In this document: positions 42,923 to 43,130 of the stretch, piece by piece
Numbering within the stretch: the first letter of the stretch is position 1
Layout: each line of letters starts with the position of its first letter
Assembly (NCBI GenBank): GCA_945883495.1
Contig: CAMCXS010000050.1
Span: 1-43,130, forward strand
DNA from: Akkermansia muciniphila
GTDB taxonomy: Bacteria > Verrucomicrobiota > Verrucomicrobiia > Verrucomicrobiales > DEV007
Direction of reading: 5' to 3'
Length of the DNA stretch: 43,130 bases
Position numbers and translations under genes: made by a program
Notes under the pieces: model-generated
Told to the model about the DNA's origin: nothing
Databases searched by the model: none
The model's input: only the letters and a program-made list of their open reading frames with translations

Positions 42923-43079
42923 AGAGGCGGGGATGGTGCTCGCAACACCAACAAACCGAAAGGAGAAGTTGAAGCAACGAACAACAGAAAGCCTCTATCG
43001 AGACCCGGCGGGTTTCGACCCGCTCGGCAAGGATTGACCATCCACCGGAAGCGAGCCTTGGCTGGCGATCAGAAATGAC
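42923..43079. other. Possibly structured RNA-like segment
   Basis: AGAGGC (42923-42928) can pair with GCCTCT (42991-42996), and GCGGG-TTTCGA-CCCGC (43008-43023) is a tight hairpin; AGCC-TT-GGCT follows near 43053. Alternatively a chance arrangement. No family is recognised, and an overlapping 65-codon frame is unconvincing. Confidence 0.25.
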
Positions 43080-43130
43080 GCCTTCAAGCGTAGGCAGCGA
43101 ACCACAAAGCCGTGTGATTGAGCCTCGAAA

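Larger units (their letters stand above)
42277..43130. other. Right-end intergenic region without a convincing gene
   Basis: 854 bp to the window edge. It holds, in order, an AT-rich promoter-like stretch (42286-42400), two palindromes (42405-42448), a region with open but unconvincing frames (42433-42759 minus; 42881-43078 plus), two palindromic repeat copies (42811-42877) and a possibly structured tail (42923-43079). No tRNA or known RNA family was recognised. Confidence 0.55.

Noticed and set aside
43008-43023. tRNA T-arm-like GCGGG-TTTCGA-CCCGC
   Set aside because: The loop is 6 nt rather than 7, and no acceptor, D or anticodon arms align.

Overview
The window most resembles the chromosome of a member of the Planctomycetota-Verrucomicrobiota group, with Verrucomicrobiota (class Verrucomicrobiae) the better guess. 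The reasons are the PSD1/DUF1549-DUF1553 cytochrome-type protein at the left edge, a secreted formylglycine sulfatase beside a DUF4091 protein, the lineage-type helical protein at 41.3-42.3 kb, short palindromic repeats and hexamer/nonamer microsatellites. This is judged by eye; no 16S or marker search was possible. No rRNA, tRNA, CRISPR, transposase or phage gene was seen.

Layout. 1-4.8 kb (minus): the 3'-truncated PSD1 protein, then an assimilatory sulfite reductase overlapping a DUF1439 protein. 5.0-7.8 kb: a cysteine-rich 77-aa protein and a soluble PAS-PAS histidine kinase (plus), convergent with a NarL/FixJ regulator (minus). 8.0-9.7 kb (plus): a non-condensing-type thiolase, a stand-alone OB-fold partner and a 63-aa ORF. 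9.8-14.3 kb (minus): a complete class III PHA operon in the order phasin-phaA-phaE-phaB-phaC. 14.6-15.1 kb: divergent phaR. 15.1-18.0 kb (minus): the glyoxylate-bypass operon aceB-aceA. 18.4-25.2 kb (plus): a DUF1353 membrane protein, a TreS-maltokinase fusion and TreY, linked by overlapping start and stop codons. 25.2-29.7 kb: an envelope/stress block with a glycine-zipper lipoprotein and a helical protein (minus), a DUF1328 membrane protein, a sigma54-type activator and a KinB-like membrane kinase (plus). 29.7-31.6 kb (plus): coaB, an inositol-phosphatase-family gene and ispF. 31.7-32.05 kb: a 42-bp tandem array between convergent ispF and hemB. 32.1-38.5 kb (minus): hemB, a coiled-coil secreted protein, glgP, a ChaN-like protein and a sulfatase. 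38.6-41.0 kb (plus): the DUF4091 protein, followed by two microsatellites. 41.3-42.3 kb (minus): the helical family protein. 42.3-43.1 kb: no convincing gene, but several palindromes and possible RNA structure.

How it fits together. The centre is a carbon-storage and stress block. Acetyl-CoA enters PHB through PhaA, PhaB and PhaC-PhaE. The glyoxylate operon, which allows growth on acetyl-CoA released from PHB or fatty acids, lies next to phaR. The phasin/phaR intergenic region and the aceB leader share an exact 13-mer (ATGCTGCAAGTGC), which suggests one regulator, plausibly PhaR, controls both. Trehalose/maltose-phosphate enzymes, envelope-stress proteins and a sigma54 two-component system follow. 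Three sigma54-like promoter matches lie at 25.8, 26.0 and 29.5 kb around the activator gene. The last, followed by a strong terminator, could make a roughly 115-nt small RNA in the same relative position as CrcZ next to CbrAB.

The flanks (sulfite reductase on the left; coaB, ispF and hemB on the right) look like ordinary core genes. The 5-29.6 kb block looks more mixed in base composition and may be an acquired metabolic block; this is an impression from reading and needs computing.
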